A stretch of DNA of 64,000 nt from Ulota crispa. Its lineage: Eukaryota > Streptophyta > Bryopsida > Orthotrichales > Orthotrichaceae. Below are positions 47,490-58,999 of this stretch, piece by piece; within the stretch, counting starts at the first letter, position 1; each line of letters begins with the position of its first letter. The notes under the pieces are model-generated. The model was not told where the DNA came from. It did no database searches and worked only from the letters and a program-made list of their open reading frames with translations. A program made the translations under genes and the position numbers. Where the stretch lies: the NCBI GenBank assembly GCA_963920765.1, contig OY987246.1:24623167-24687166 (forward strand), given 5' to 3'.

Positions 47490-49030
47490 TACTATATATA
47501 TTACTTTTTATTTTTCAATAACAACTTTTTATTTATATAATCAAAGAAATTTTGAAGTTATATGTTCTTAAATCCATAATAAATGAATTTTTTATAATTA
47601 AAAACTATTTTTTATTTTATTCTATTTTTTAATAAACTTGTTGAAATTTGATTATTTTATGTGTTAATTTAAATATTTTTTGCCAAAAATATCAAAAGTA
47701 ATATATGCTTTATTATAAATATCATAAATTCCATTTTATGTATTATTACAGGGTTATATTTTTCTTATGCAAACCTTTTATTCAATATTTATTTGAATTT
47801 GTTTTGCTAATTATGTTTTAAATATTATTCTTGAAGCTTTACTTTTTATCACAACAAGATTTTAATTCTAATTTATATGGTTTCTTTATTTCAAAACCAT
47901 TCTAAGCTAGATTTGGCTTCTATTAGAAAGTAAAACTTAATTACTTTTATTTTTATATCCAAAAGATGTATTTGAAAAAGAAATCTAATACTTTTTTGTT
48001 TATTCAAAAACGTAGTATTTAGACATTTACTGTGGTTTTTAATATAATCTAAAAACATTTTCATTGTTTTTTTTTGAATTTATTATTGATTTGGAATCTT
48101 TTGTAAATTTTGTAAAATTTTAACCATTATTTAAAAACAACACAAAATTTTATATATGTATTATTGAATGGATTAATTTTAAACCACCACAATTCTATAA
48201 TTTTGTCACATGATATTTGTAAAAATATGAATTATCAAAAAGTTCCTTCTTAAATATTAGTTTGTAGTAAAATAAATAAATTCCAAACATAGTAGTAAAA
48301 ATTAATTAAGACTTATATTTGAAAACATGACACAATTTTTTAGATTTTTATTAATCATATTTTAAGACTTGCTCTTGTTATATCTCTACTTAGTTTTGTT
48401 GTACCATAAGACTTGAGCTTGTTAGATCATAAGACTTGTGCTTGTCAAATAATTAGATCCAATTGTATTATTTATTTTTATGATATGTCTACTTTGAAAT
48501 TTATAAAAAAGAATATTTGGATTTATTTTCATTGTATACCGAAACAATTTCATCCTGAATGTAAAACCTTTACATAAGTTTTTAACAAATAATAGTAAAG
48601 AACAATGAAAGTAAACTCTAAATAAGTAAGTGATTATTGGGTTTTAGAATTTGCTTGAGGCATGTTGATGAAAAAAATGAATAATAAAAGGAAACAAATT
48701 TTTATTATAACCTCCATTCACCTTGTTTAGTTTAGAAATAAAATAACAATGTTTTATTATATAGGTTTTAATCTTGTTAATGTATCATTGTTTGTAAATA
48801 TCTCATACAATGTTTTCTTAAATCTATGTTTGTATGTAATATAAACATTGAATCTATATTCAAAATTTCTTATCAAACAACCTATTTTGTTAATATTTAT
48901 TTACATCTATTTATCCAAATGTGCTAAATAACGAAAGTCTAAAAAAAACCTTAAATTTGTCATTGACAAATATTTTGATAAAAAAATTTAGTTCATTCCA
49001 TTTTAAATTTATTCAACAAAACATATATAA
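47490..49030. other. Extremely AT-rich block
   Basis: About 1.5 kb dominated by A/T runs, clearly more AT-rich than its neighbours. No coding frame, repeat unit or terminal repeat seen. Confidence 0.6.
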
Positions 49031-49122
49031 AACAAATGATTTTTTATTACAAGAAAAACTGTCCGCAGTGACATGTCCAAATTGACACTACTCCCTTGTA
49101 GTGAATTTTAACCAAATTTGCA

Positions 49123-49128
<6 letters not shown>

Positions 49129-49155
<27 letters not shown>
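49129..49155. repeat. (TA)n microsatellite
   Basis: About 13 uninterrupted TA units. A small CACTACAAG-like stretch (ttacaagaaaaactgtcc...cttgtagtg) lies just before it at 49048-49103. Confidence 0.95.
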
Positions 49156-49252
49156 GGTTAAATTGTTGTCATACCTTTTTAATTTGTTAAAAATCATGTT
49201 TAGAAGCAATGTTTCATAGTCCTAAAGAAATTGCTGTAGATTATATCTACAA

Positions 49253-49365
49253 GAAAATCATAGTCAAATCTACAAAACGTTGACAAAGATTGTGACCTAA
49301 TCTACAGTATATTGTAGATTAGGTCACAATCTTTGTCAACTTTTGTAGATTTGACCATGGTTTCC
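49253..49365. repeat. Near-perfect hairpin, about 53-bp arms
   Basis: The left arm at 49253-49306 (contains gttgacaaagattgtgacc) is mirrored at 49313-49365 (ggtcacaatctttgtcaac), with a loop of about 6 bases. Only a few mismatches. It could be a foldback MITE or a small-RNA precursor. Confidence 0.85.
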
Positions 49366-49662
49366 TTAATGGTGCTCCACTTAATGAACTCTTTAATTAT
49401 ACGCATTTATTCAAAAGTTGCCAAATGAAAATTGTTTACTTTCTTGGTCTTGTTGAATGTTAGAAAAAAATAGTGAAGCAACTTAATTTAAAAGTTTCAA
49501 TAGCTTTAATTTTGCATCTCATGCACACAATTTGAGACTTTGTTTGTGCCAAAAAAAGACATTTACATCTACATCCAAAGGTTTATAGGGAATATAAGAT
49601 AATGAAAGCCACGTGAGATTTTGCCAACATTGTTTTGTTTTATTTTATACAAAGTCTTTTAA

Positions 49663-49886
49663 CCCCTAAAGAGCCTTGGGCTTTGGAGATACAATACCAA
49701 ATACAATTGCAATTAACATTCAAAAGTTTGAATTAGTTAGAAATTAAGTGTTACAACCATATATATTGGAGGGTTGTATGATGGTGGGTGCATAATTTTT
49801 TTCTAAAAAGCCCTTAGAGCAGCTCAAATACATCTGTACATACAACCATACATACAGCCGCAAAAGGCTCTTGGGCCGTTTAGGGG
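49663..49886. mobile_element. TTAA-flanked MITE, subfamily E
   Basis: TTAA at 49659-49662 and 49887-49890. Ends CCCCTAAAGAGCCTTGGG / GGGCCGTTTAGGGG. 224 bp. Confidence 0.8.
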
Positions 49887-49890
49887 TTAA

Positions 49891-51810
49891 CTAGTTTTCC
49901 AAGTAAGTCCAAACTTAATTTTGAGGAATGGTTTTATATTCAAAACTACGGTTAAAAAAAAGATTCATACTAATTTTTTTTAAATACCACATAAACATGG
50001 CTAAAAAATATTGTCAGAAACTGATTACGTATGCACGTTTAAAAAAATGATTATTGTGTTGTTATTATAACAAAATCTTGTAGCCATTTGTTGTTTGAAT
50101 TTTAAATCATCATCAAAATAGAAGTATAAGTTAACATAAATATTTATGTATATTTTATTTTTTAAATATGATCTGACGTGCCTCATAGATTGTGTATAAC
50201 AACCCATCAACAATTTACTTGCTTTTTTATTTCCATTGAACCCTGTTGTGAATTTATTTTATGTTTAATTGGTGAAAAATTAATCCTCAATGTCTTTACA
50301 ACACAGATTTGAGACTCTTGATATTCTCCCTTGAGCTCTCAAATGAAGCCTAAATTTTATACTTAAGCCTATGAATGTGTCAAATTCTTCCGCAATGTAC
50401 GGATTCTCAAACAAGAATCAATACAGTATGTGTTTAGTACTTTGAAATGCTACTAAATTAAACTGTTTCAACAAAAAAAGAAAGCTTTGAAACGCACACC
50501 TATTAAAATTGGAAAATTATCTTTTTTGGTTTTTTGATTGGAATTTATCTTAGTTGGCAAAAACTGTCATTCCGCATCTTTCACGAAGCAGCTGAGCAAA
50601 TTTTGTGTTGCACCTAAGCGTTCCATATCTTTGTTTCTAAATTAAAATGATCAGTCACTAACTTTGAAAGCCATGTTTGCATTTGTGAATGCGGATTAAT
50701 TAATTTGATTTTTTTTCGTAAATAGAAGTATACAGGCCGCAGGTTTTGCTCTTAATTCACAATGACCGTAACTATACTCTATTTCTCACAAATGATTTCG
50801 TAAGGGTCAATTTTTTTGTCTGTTTTGCGTTGGTGGAAACTACAATATGCAATCATATATCGACACGTTGCAAAAAATACTTAATTGAAAATTATAATTT
50901 TACTAGTCAGATTCATATACTTTGCCGTTCAATTATAGAGCTGCTTCAAGAGGAAATCCATTGCATGTTTAGTTTATACATAAAAAATTCTTAAAAATTC
51001 TTAGTATTGACGTTTTCTACTTTTAGAGCCTATTTCAGGTCAACACCTTTTTTTATTGTATGAAGGTTTTGGTTTTTAAAGATATCTAGATTGCAAACGC
51101 TTTGATCTAATTAACTTTTGAAACAAATATAGTGCAAAACATGTTTTATACTTGATATGCATTTCATAAGTTGTTTGATTTTTTTTATAAATATAAATAG
51201 ACATCATCTGTATACGAAGCATTTAATACTATTTATCTCTTTAGATCATCAAAGCTTTTCAGCTGGTATTTTCAGTTTTTCTAACAAGTACTTCAAATGA
51301 TCAAGTGCAATAATAGAAATAAAGAATTAGAAAGAATAACCTTAAGGAATCAAGCGGGTTAATACCAAAAAAATCCATTTTATTGTTTACTGAGACAGTT
51401 GAAATAGAATTTACATGGAGTATGGCTACTTCATAGTTGAAATCTGTGTGGAACCCTGGTTTTTTTTTTACTTGCTTCAAGCATGGCCAACTTACCATGT
51501 CATATTCCTTTAAATAAAAAAAGAGGCAATGTGAGATCTTGGCTTAATACCCTGACGTGGTGCATGTCTTTTCATACCAAAAACACATTGTCAAAAAAGA
51601 AAAAAGGACAAAATTTGTTTGATTGAATCAAACTATACCAGGAATGAGGTCTTGAAAACAATTTGTAAGCATTTGGCTATCTGCTTGTAAAACGCTCTTA
51701 ACAATGCAATTGGTTAAAACTTTGATATTGAGGTGGTGAGTGCTGACTTCTCTTTTTGGTTATTGAAATAATAATCCACTAATTGTAATTTTTGTTATAT
51801 TGCTCTTCAA
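49891..51810. other. Intergenic, no gene seen
   Basis: AT-rich spacer with unsupported short open frames (50746-50994, 51301-51498). Confidence 0.5.
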
Positions 51811-51814
51811 TTAA

Positions 51815-52745
51815 CCCCTAAAGGCCCAAGCCCTTTATTCTTTGAAAGTCACTTAGAACTGCCACTTTTGGGGGAATGAGTAGAAAGGTAGGAAAACATG
51901 TATTTTTGAAAAATCCAACCGTAAGATCTTGCCCTAAACTATGACCGGTACTTGTGAAAAAAAAACCAGCTCATTCTTAACGTAAATGAGTGAGATATTC
52001 ACATTTGAAGTCAAGAAAAATGTTTTTTCCCTACTGCCAAAAAAATTCAGAAGCCTTTGACCTCTCCTATATCAAAAAGTTTGCTCTACTCAAAGTTGAA
52101 GTTTAATTTTCCCATGTAGAAGACCAAGTTAGGTAAGTGTGGGAGAATTTTCAAATGAATTGGAGGTGTGATACATACTTTGTAAAATCTTGCAATGCCG
52201 AAAGGCCATGAAATTTGCATATACATTAGGCAAACTTGGAGGGTTTATGTAAAATTGAGAAATCTGAATAACTTTGATCCAAATGGTGAAAACCAAGGAA
52301 TCTTAGTTTACTACAACTTGGAAAAAAAGAGTCAAAAAAAAGTCAAGGACCAAATTTTACAAGGGGCAAAAGGAATGGAGGTTTGGGAATCCCATACCTA
52401 CCCAAAAACCAAAACTTCTCACTCATATATCAAAAATTGAATGATTCAAAGCTTCCCACATTTGTAAAAATCTAAAGAATCAATTTCAGATTTTTAATTT
52501 TGAAAAACAAAATTTTTAAAGAAGTTTTTTGGGCTACCCGGACTGCCTACATTCCCCTGTTGTTCAAAAATTCATGCATAACTTCTTCAATAAATGTCAA
52601 AATGAAGAAAAAATTAGATGTGCACTTACATCTTTGAATTCCCCACAATCCTCAAAAGTTTCAAAAAATTATAAAAACAAGTTTAGTCATAGGTACATGC
52701 CCAAGGTCCATTTGTCCCCGAAGGAGACACTTGGGCCTTTAGGAG
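51815..52745 (-). mobile_element. TTAA-flanked element, long subfamily B, reversed
   Basis: TTAA at 51811-51814. Left end CCCCTAAAGGCCCAAG, right end CTTGGGCCTTTAGGAG with the right flank lost. 931 bp, homologous to 2945-3877 in the opposite orientation. The short open frame at 52195-52440 is element sequence. Confidence 0.8.
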
Positions 52746-52761
52746 AGATCGCTTGAACAAC

Positions 52762-52828
52762 TTGCAAAAAGTTGTTTTTGCAAGAAGTTGTTTTTGCAAG
52801 AAGTTGTTTTTGCAAGAAGTTGTTTTTA
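52762..52828. repeat. 16-bp tandem repeat
   Basis: About four copies of tgcaagaagttgtttt, immediately after the worn right end of the preceding TTAA element. Confidence 0.9.
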
Positions 52829-53282
52829 ATGTTCTAAAATAAGTGGTGAAAAATTTGAAAGTAAATGCCATCCACTTATAGGGATTTCCTTTTACTTAGT
52901 GCCTTGATGATTTTGCCTAAATTCCAAAAGGTTGAATGCCAAAGTTAGTACTTGACTTGTTATGAATCTCAATTACCACTTTTGACACGCTCGTAAAAAC
53001 TTCAAAATAAGCATTATGCACGGGCACGTCTTTTTTAGATTTTTGTGTAGAATTTGTATTAAATTTAGTGATTGTTGTGGCTTTTATTATTTGCAACATA
53101 AGTTAAAGATCAGCTGAAAAATGTTGGATTTTTTCTAGTTTCTCTACACTCTAGAAAATCCTTTGTACATATGTTGTCCTTCTAGAACCACCGCGCAACT
53201 ATTACGTGGAGTTGGCTAGTAAGGATGCAAGAAATGAATTTGTGCAGGTTTGTCATAGATTTGTTGAAGCAATTGATTGCTT

Positions 53283-53506
53283 GAAAGTTGCTTTATAGGG
53301 CATAGTATATACGTTGTTGTATAATTGGCATTGCTACCAATAAGAAATTTTAATCTGGGATCTCAAGCAGCTCACTATAACTGCTTTGATCTATTCTTCA
53401 ACTTCTTTGTTGATCTCAAATGTGGTAAATGTGTGATTCTGTTCCAAATACAAGAAATACACCTCACATTGTATTGATCCCAACAACATGCTTAGACGTT
53501 TAGGGA
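53283..53506. mobile_element. Worn relative of the 58226-58459 TTAA element
   Basis: Diverged homology to 58226-58459 (accaataagaaattttaat; caaatacaagaaatacacc). Right end GACGTTTAGGGA followed by TTCA. Left end not clear. Confidence 0.5.
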
Positions 53507-53653
53507 TTCAAATCCCAAAGGTAGAACTCTAGTTTATTATCCATCTTAGCACATTTCTTTTTTTTAACATATTTCTCATATTTACTTTCTTTATTAGAGC
53601 GCAACAACTCCTTTAAAATTCATTATTGGATTGTTAATATCCAGTTCCTTTAA

Positions 53654-54290
53654 CCCCTAAAGGACCAAGGCCTTTTTGAGCTTCTTGGATTTTTCATGAA
53701 ACTGAACAATCAACCAACTTTTTCATGAATGTCATCTAGTTTTATTGATTGTAACTATACAAATCTAAACTAGACATGTTGAAAATTACATGGAAAAATA
53801 AAACACAATAATATCATTTATAGTTTGAAAGATTAGAATGTTTGAACATGAGTTTGTTAAAATTGCAAAAGTGACTTGAAATTTTCCAATCTTCATTTCA
53901 CATGTGAAATCTCAAAATTTGATCACCAAAAAAATATGAAGTTTAAGGTCATTACACGTCTAACTTTAATAAACTTATGGCTTTCAAACTCTTACAAATT
54001 TTTTAAATGAATTTCTAATGTGAATTGTTGTCCGAGCTGTAATGTATGTGAGGCTCATTTTCAAGATTTTCTAACACCAAAAAACTCAAGATTGCAATGG
54101 ACGCCCTTGTACAAATTCTTGAGTAAAAAAGCCATGAGTATTCATTTTCAAAATCAAATTTTTGATGTTGAAAAAAAATTTCAAAACAAACTTGTATTGA
54201 AATTTTTACTAAAAATAGTAATTTGATAAGGCTTTATTCATCTTCAAAGTTTTGTAAAGATCCAAATTGGGTGCCTTGGGCATTTATGGG
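53654..54290. mobile_element. TTAA-flanked element, subfamily F
   Basis: TTAA at 53650-53653 and 54291-54294. Ends CCCCTAAAGGACCAAGGC / GCCTTGGGCATTTATGGG. 637 bp, interior not shared with the other subfamilies by eye. Confidence 0.75.
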
Positions 54291-54475
54291 TTAATATAGT
54301 CTTGCAAAGCTGCGAGCTTTTTAAGTTTGTAGTGTCATGTTTGTTTAAAAGCAAGCCTCTCATTGTTTTTTTCTTTTTTGTAACCTTGATTGCTGCTAAC
54401 ACAAGAGTTTTTGCTTGCCGCCTCCTGTATCTCATTTTCCAATCCACGTGATAGTGTCATATTTAGCTAAATTAA

Positions 54476-55239
54476 CCCTTAAGTGTCTTTGCTAAGAAAA
54501 CTTGGCATAACACCAACATAAAATCTTCAGCACATTCTTCTATTTTTTGGAAAGTTGGACAAGTAATCACATAATCTAAACTAGTCATTCGATACCCAAC
54601 AATAAATCAAATGTGCAAAATCAATCTGATTTCAAATCCAAGTAAATTTGCAAAATCCCACAATTGAGAATCCAATTTTTGTCGCTTTGAGGAGCAGTTT
54701 ACAATATGAATTTTGGACTTTGATGTAATTTTTTCCCAAAAAAGAGATTTGTCTAATGGCTGATTCCATGAGGTTAAGTTTAGATATACTTGATGGAAAA
54801 AAAAAACTCCACAAATGGAAAAAAAAAACTCAAAAAATATGGTCACTCAATGTTATTGGATTCCACTAGCTCTTTACTTAGAGTTACAAAACCCTTGTTC
54901 AAATCAAGAAAAAAAAAGTGACACATCACCAAGTTTCTCCCTTTTACAATACAAGACGTGGGAGCACCCATTCCATCTGCTCTCTTTCCCTTTGATTGCC
55001 CAAAGACATTCTTCTCCTAGTTGTTGAAAAAATAAAATATTCTTCATATTCTTGATAGAATCTAGAGCAAAGTAGTCTCTTCAAGGAACAAGAAGCTGAT
55101 TAGTTTTTTTTTGTTGAATTAGCAACTCCATTTGCACTTGAGTGGCAAACCAAAATTTGAGCTCAAAATGCCTCTTTTGTCTACTTTCACACCTCCAAGC
55201 ACCCCTGTGGCCATATTGGGCTCTTTGGACGCTTAGGGA
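54476..55239. mobile_element. TTAA-flanked element, subfamily G
   Basis: TTAA at 54472-54475; right flank TTTA. Ends CCCTTAAGTGTC / GGACGCTTAGGG. 764 bp. Its right end abuts the TA-flanked element that starts at 55243. Confidence 0.6.
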
Positions 55240-55242
55240 TTT

Positions 55243-56468
55243 AGGTAGGAGGCTCATGAATGGACCATCTAAGGAGGCTCAATGGCTCATGAATGGACTG
55301 TCTAAGGGTTGAAACTGAATTTTGGGGAGGTGTAACTTCTTGAAATATTTTTCAAAAAAAAATTCCTTGAAAGACAAGAGGAATTGGCACTAACCCAAGT
55401 TGTTTCATAATTTTTGGAGCTTTGTGGAATTAGCTATGAAATTTTGAAGTTGAAATGGCATAGGGCTCTAAATTGGTGCACCTCTTCATATGTACAACAG
55501 GGTACATGGTGCTTACCAATTGCCCATTTCAGCCATTCACTATTTCTAGTGAAACATGGAGTAAAATTGGAGTGTTTTTGTAAAAAAAATTATCATTGCA
55601 TCCTTATGCAATATCAAGGAGTTATACCAAATTTCAGTTCCTAAAACCAAAACTCCATTTTTGATGAATTGTTTTATAAGAAATTCATGGTTTTACATGA
55701 TAATTTATTAATAAACATTGGTGATGAATTTTTGAGATTTGATTCCATGGATAATGTAGGAAACACCATATGCACATCTTCCATGCTAAAAAAAACCCTG
55801 TAGGTAACAAAAACTTTATCTACAAAAGATTCAATGAAACTTGTGAGAGGCCCAAATTTTGTAAAATATGTCTTTTTTTTTTTTAACTAGCTTTTCATCA
55901 GGTAAACAAAATATCATGTTTAGGGATACAAACTCAGTTACAATATCTGAGTCAATCAACAAAATTTGATTTTCAAAGAAAAATATATATTTTACAAAAT
56001 TTGGGCCTATTACAAGTTTCATTGAATCTTTTGTAGATAAAGTTTTTGTTACCTACGGGGGATTTTTTTTCTAGCATGGAAGATGTGCATATGGTGTTTC
56101 CTACATTATCCATGGAATCAAATCTCAAAAATTCATCACCAATGTTTTTCAATAAATTATCATGTAAAACCATGAATTTCTTATAAAACAATTCATCAAA
56201 AATGGAGTTTTGGCTTTTAGGAACTGAAATTTGGTATAACTCCTTGATATTGCATAAGGATGCAATGATAATTTTTTTTACAAAAACACTCCAATTATAC
56301 TCCATGTTTCACAAAAAAAACTAAATAGCTGAAATAGGTAATTGATAAGCACCTTGTACCCCACAGTACATTACCTACACATTGTTGAAAGGTTATGAAT
56401 AACAACATGTACAAACAGAGTATATTTGAAGAGGTGCACCACTTTAGAGCCTACACCACCTCCTACCT
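55243..56468. mobile_element. AGGTAGGAGG-family MITE with a large palindromic insert
   Basis: Outer ends GGTAGGAGGCTCATG / CACCTCCTACCT with TA on both sides (55242-55243, 56469-56470). The outer part aligns with 27214-27539. The middle (about 55499-56362) is an extra inverted repeat absent from the other copies. Confidence 0.75.
55501..56360. repeat. Long inverted repeat, about 370-bp arms
   Basis: The left arm at 55501-55869 is mirrored at 55988-56360 with few differences over about 370 bp, around a spacer of about 118 bp. Outer tips read GGTACATGGTGC / GCACCTTGTACC. A third, single arm is at 21982-23340. The transcript would fold into a very long duplex. Confidence 0.85.
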
Positions 56469-56740
56469 TAGAAGGCTTTACAAAAAATTCTTCTAGGTAT
56501 TTGCATGTGTTAGTAATTTTGAACCTTTTAGTTGACATGATTCAGAGATATGTCAAGAAAAAACTCACTACAACTGGCAAATCTCTAAGATTGCTTCTTT
56601 GTACTCAAATAGCAGCAACTTGTCACAGTTCCTTTCCTTGCATAACATAAACTAAAATGTTATAAACTTGTGCTTGATAAAGTTATTTTTATTTTTTTGT
56701 GTTGAAAGTCGCTTCCTCTAAAGTTAAGGATTTCCAAAAC

Positions 56741-57269
56741 TAGGGTATGTTCACACTTGATGTTAGAAGAGGAATTAGCAATATGAATGCAATCTAAACG
56801 TGTGTCCAAACACATCTAATTTTCCTTTGCTACTATCACTAAGGTAGGAGGCTCATATTGCTTGCAGTCATTTTCAACCGCCCATGTAGACTCCATCAAA
56901 ATAAACTTGAGGTGGTTCTAAAATTATCCACTTACGGTCATTGAATGCATGGGAGAAAAATTGTAAGAGCCAATCATCCTCCTTGATTCCCCAAATTTCT
57001 TCACAACTTGACAAGTGAATAATTTTTGAAAGGTCTAAGTTCATAAATAGAGACCTATGACACATGCCCTTTGAAAATTCATAAGTAACTCAAAAATGCT
57101 TCAAAAAATTTGAAACAACTTGTTTTACAATCTGCATCTCTTTCTCCTTTTCTAAAAAATGATCTAAAAATCCTCCCATCCATGGAAGACCCTGAAAAAG
57201 GGGATGAGCCCTTAGATGGTCGGTTTACGGCCCTCCTACCTTAGTTACATCAAGTGCGAACAAACCCTG
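56741..57269. mobile_element. hAT-type MITE split by another MITE
   Basis: Ends TAGGGTATGTTCACACTTGA / TCAAGTGCGAACAAACCCTG, related to 9152-9435. The 8-bp duplication is no longer recognisable. Interrupted by 56842-57241. Confidence 0.65.
56842..57241. mobile_element. AGGTAGGAGG-family MITE nested in a hAT MITE
   Basis: AGGTAGGAGGCTCAT / GGCCCTCCTACCT, TA at 56840-56841 and 57242-57243. 400 bp. Confidence 0.75.
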
Positions 57270-58221
57270 AGTGTGTAGAATTTCTTTCGAGTTTTTTTTT
57301 TTCTTGAAACTAAAATTGTGCTTCTATTAGAAACCAGCTAGTTTTGTGTGACAACTTTTCCTGCTGCTCCCTTGTCCTACGGTTTGGTATCAATTGGTGT
57401 TGCAATTGATTCAGTTGTGAAATAGAAACCCAATGTTGTATTGACGAGGAGTTTCTTACCTAAGTATTTTTGTTCATTCATAGTGCCATCTGCCATAGTA
57501 ACAGGATTTGGGCTATTGACGGTGGGCCTAAAAGAGATTGGTGTAGACTTTTTTATAATCCACATTGTCTTTGTTGGTAGGGAAAAGTAACATGCTAAAT
57601 GTTGTCAATTTTGGATTTGAGCAAATATTAAAACAATACATTTGAAGCTTACACATCTAGTATAAATTTATGGAACCAGCTTTCTGATTGGCATGGCATA
57701 CATGAAAACCAAGCCCTATAATCAAATTACTTTCACCTTTGGATTTTTTTAAGATTTGCTTATGAGGATCAACCTCATCATTTTTATTAATGATTATGGC
57801 CTAATATCATATATGGTTTCAGTTGCTTTCAATTACTTCTGACAACTTTCAATATTATCCCAACTGGCTTTCAAGCTTGTGTCTGATTGCAATAAGACAT
57901 TCTATTTCTCAAAAACTGTTCGCAAGTGGAGAATGAATTGTAGTAAAATTTTAAAGTTAAGTCATATTAATTTGTCATTTGTAAGGTTTGGACTATTGAT
58001 ACATGAAATTTAACTTTTTTCATCTAATTATCCATGTCATTTTTCAGAAAATTTCTTCATTCAAATCCATTCTCCATGCTAGTTTTACATGGGTATCATG
58101 GTAAAATATTTGTTGTGTACCACATAAAAATTATTAAATTTTCTTTCATTTTCTACCGTTAAACTTGTTTTTATTTTTGTTTTATATGTAACCTCTTTGG
58201 CAATATATTTTCCGTTGCTTC
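57270..58221. other. Intergenic, no gene seen
   Basis: AT-rich spacer without supported features. Confidence 0.5.
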
Positions 58222-58225
58222 TTAA

Positions 58226-58459
58226 CCCTTAAAGGACTGAGCTACTATAATACATAGTATGCATGTTGCTATATAACTGGTATTTGCTACCAACAAAAAG
58301 TTTTAATTTGGAATCTTACCTACCTCAGTAGAACACCATCGATTTATATTCTAATTTCTTTGTAGAATTCAAATGTAATAAAGGTGTGAATGCACTCCAA
58401 ATACAAGAAAAATACTCCGTACTGTAGTGGTCGCAAAGGGTTGTTTGGTTGTTTAAGGG
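58226..58459. mobile_element. TTAA-flanked MITE, subfamily H
   Basis: TTAA at 58222-58225 and 58460-58463. Ends CCCTTAAAGGACTG / GGTTGTTTAAGGG. 234 bp. A worn relative is at 53283-53506. Confidence 0.75.
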
Positions 58460-58463
58460 TTAA

Positions 58464-58999
58464 TTACTTCTTTAGCTAGTATCTAAACTATTTTAATCAT
58501 GCAAGATTTTTTAACCCTTCTAATTATGCGCTATTTTTTGTAGAAATCAAAATCTACAATATGTTCTAGTAAGGATTGTCTAAAATTGATTTACTTCTTG
58601 GTTTGAATTTTTTTTCTTCACAATCTCCTCTATGCTCTTTTCCACATGATCGATCGCAAGACATCACAACATTAGCCCATCTTTATTTATATTTTTTTAA
58701 ATTTAAAAATAAATATACCTCTTAGCCAATTTTTGACAAAATTGGAATTAGTCTAAAATATACACCATATAAAAGCACGCCACTCAACTATTGAATAATG
58801 TGAAACATTTCACCAAAGATGACATCCACATATTGAAAATAGTTGTAACTTTGCAATTCAAATACTAAATACTAACAAATAAAAAACATCATCCAAAATA
58901 CCACCATGTTAATCCATGTTCACAATGTGAAAACAAATACTTCCAACAAATGTGGAATAGCAATAAAATTACCATACACTTGAGGCACTTGTATATCTA
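58464..58999. other. Intergenic, no gene seen
   Basis: AT-rich spacer. Confidence 0.5.
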
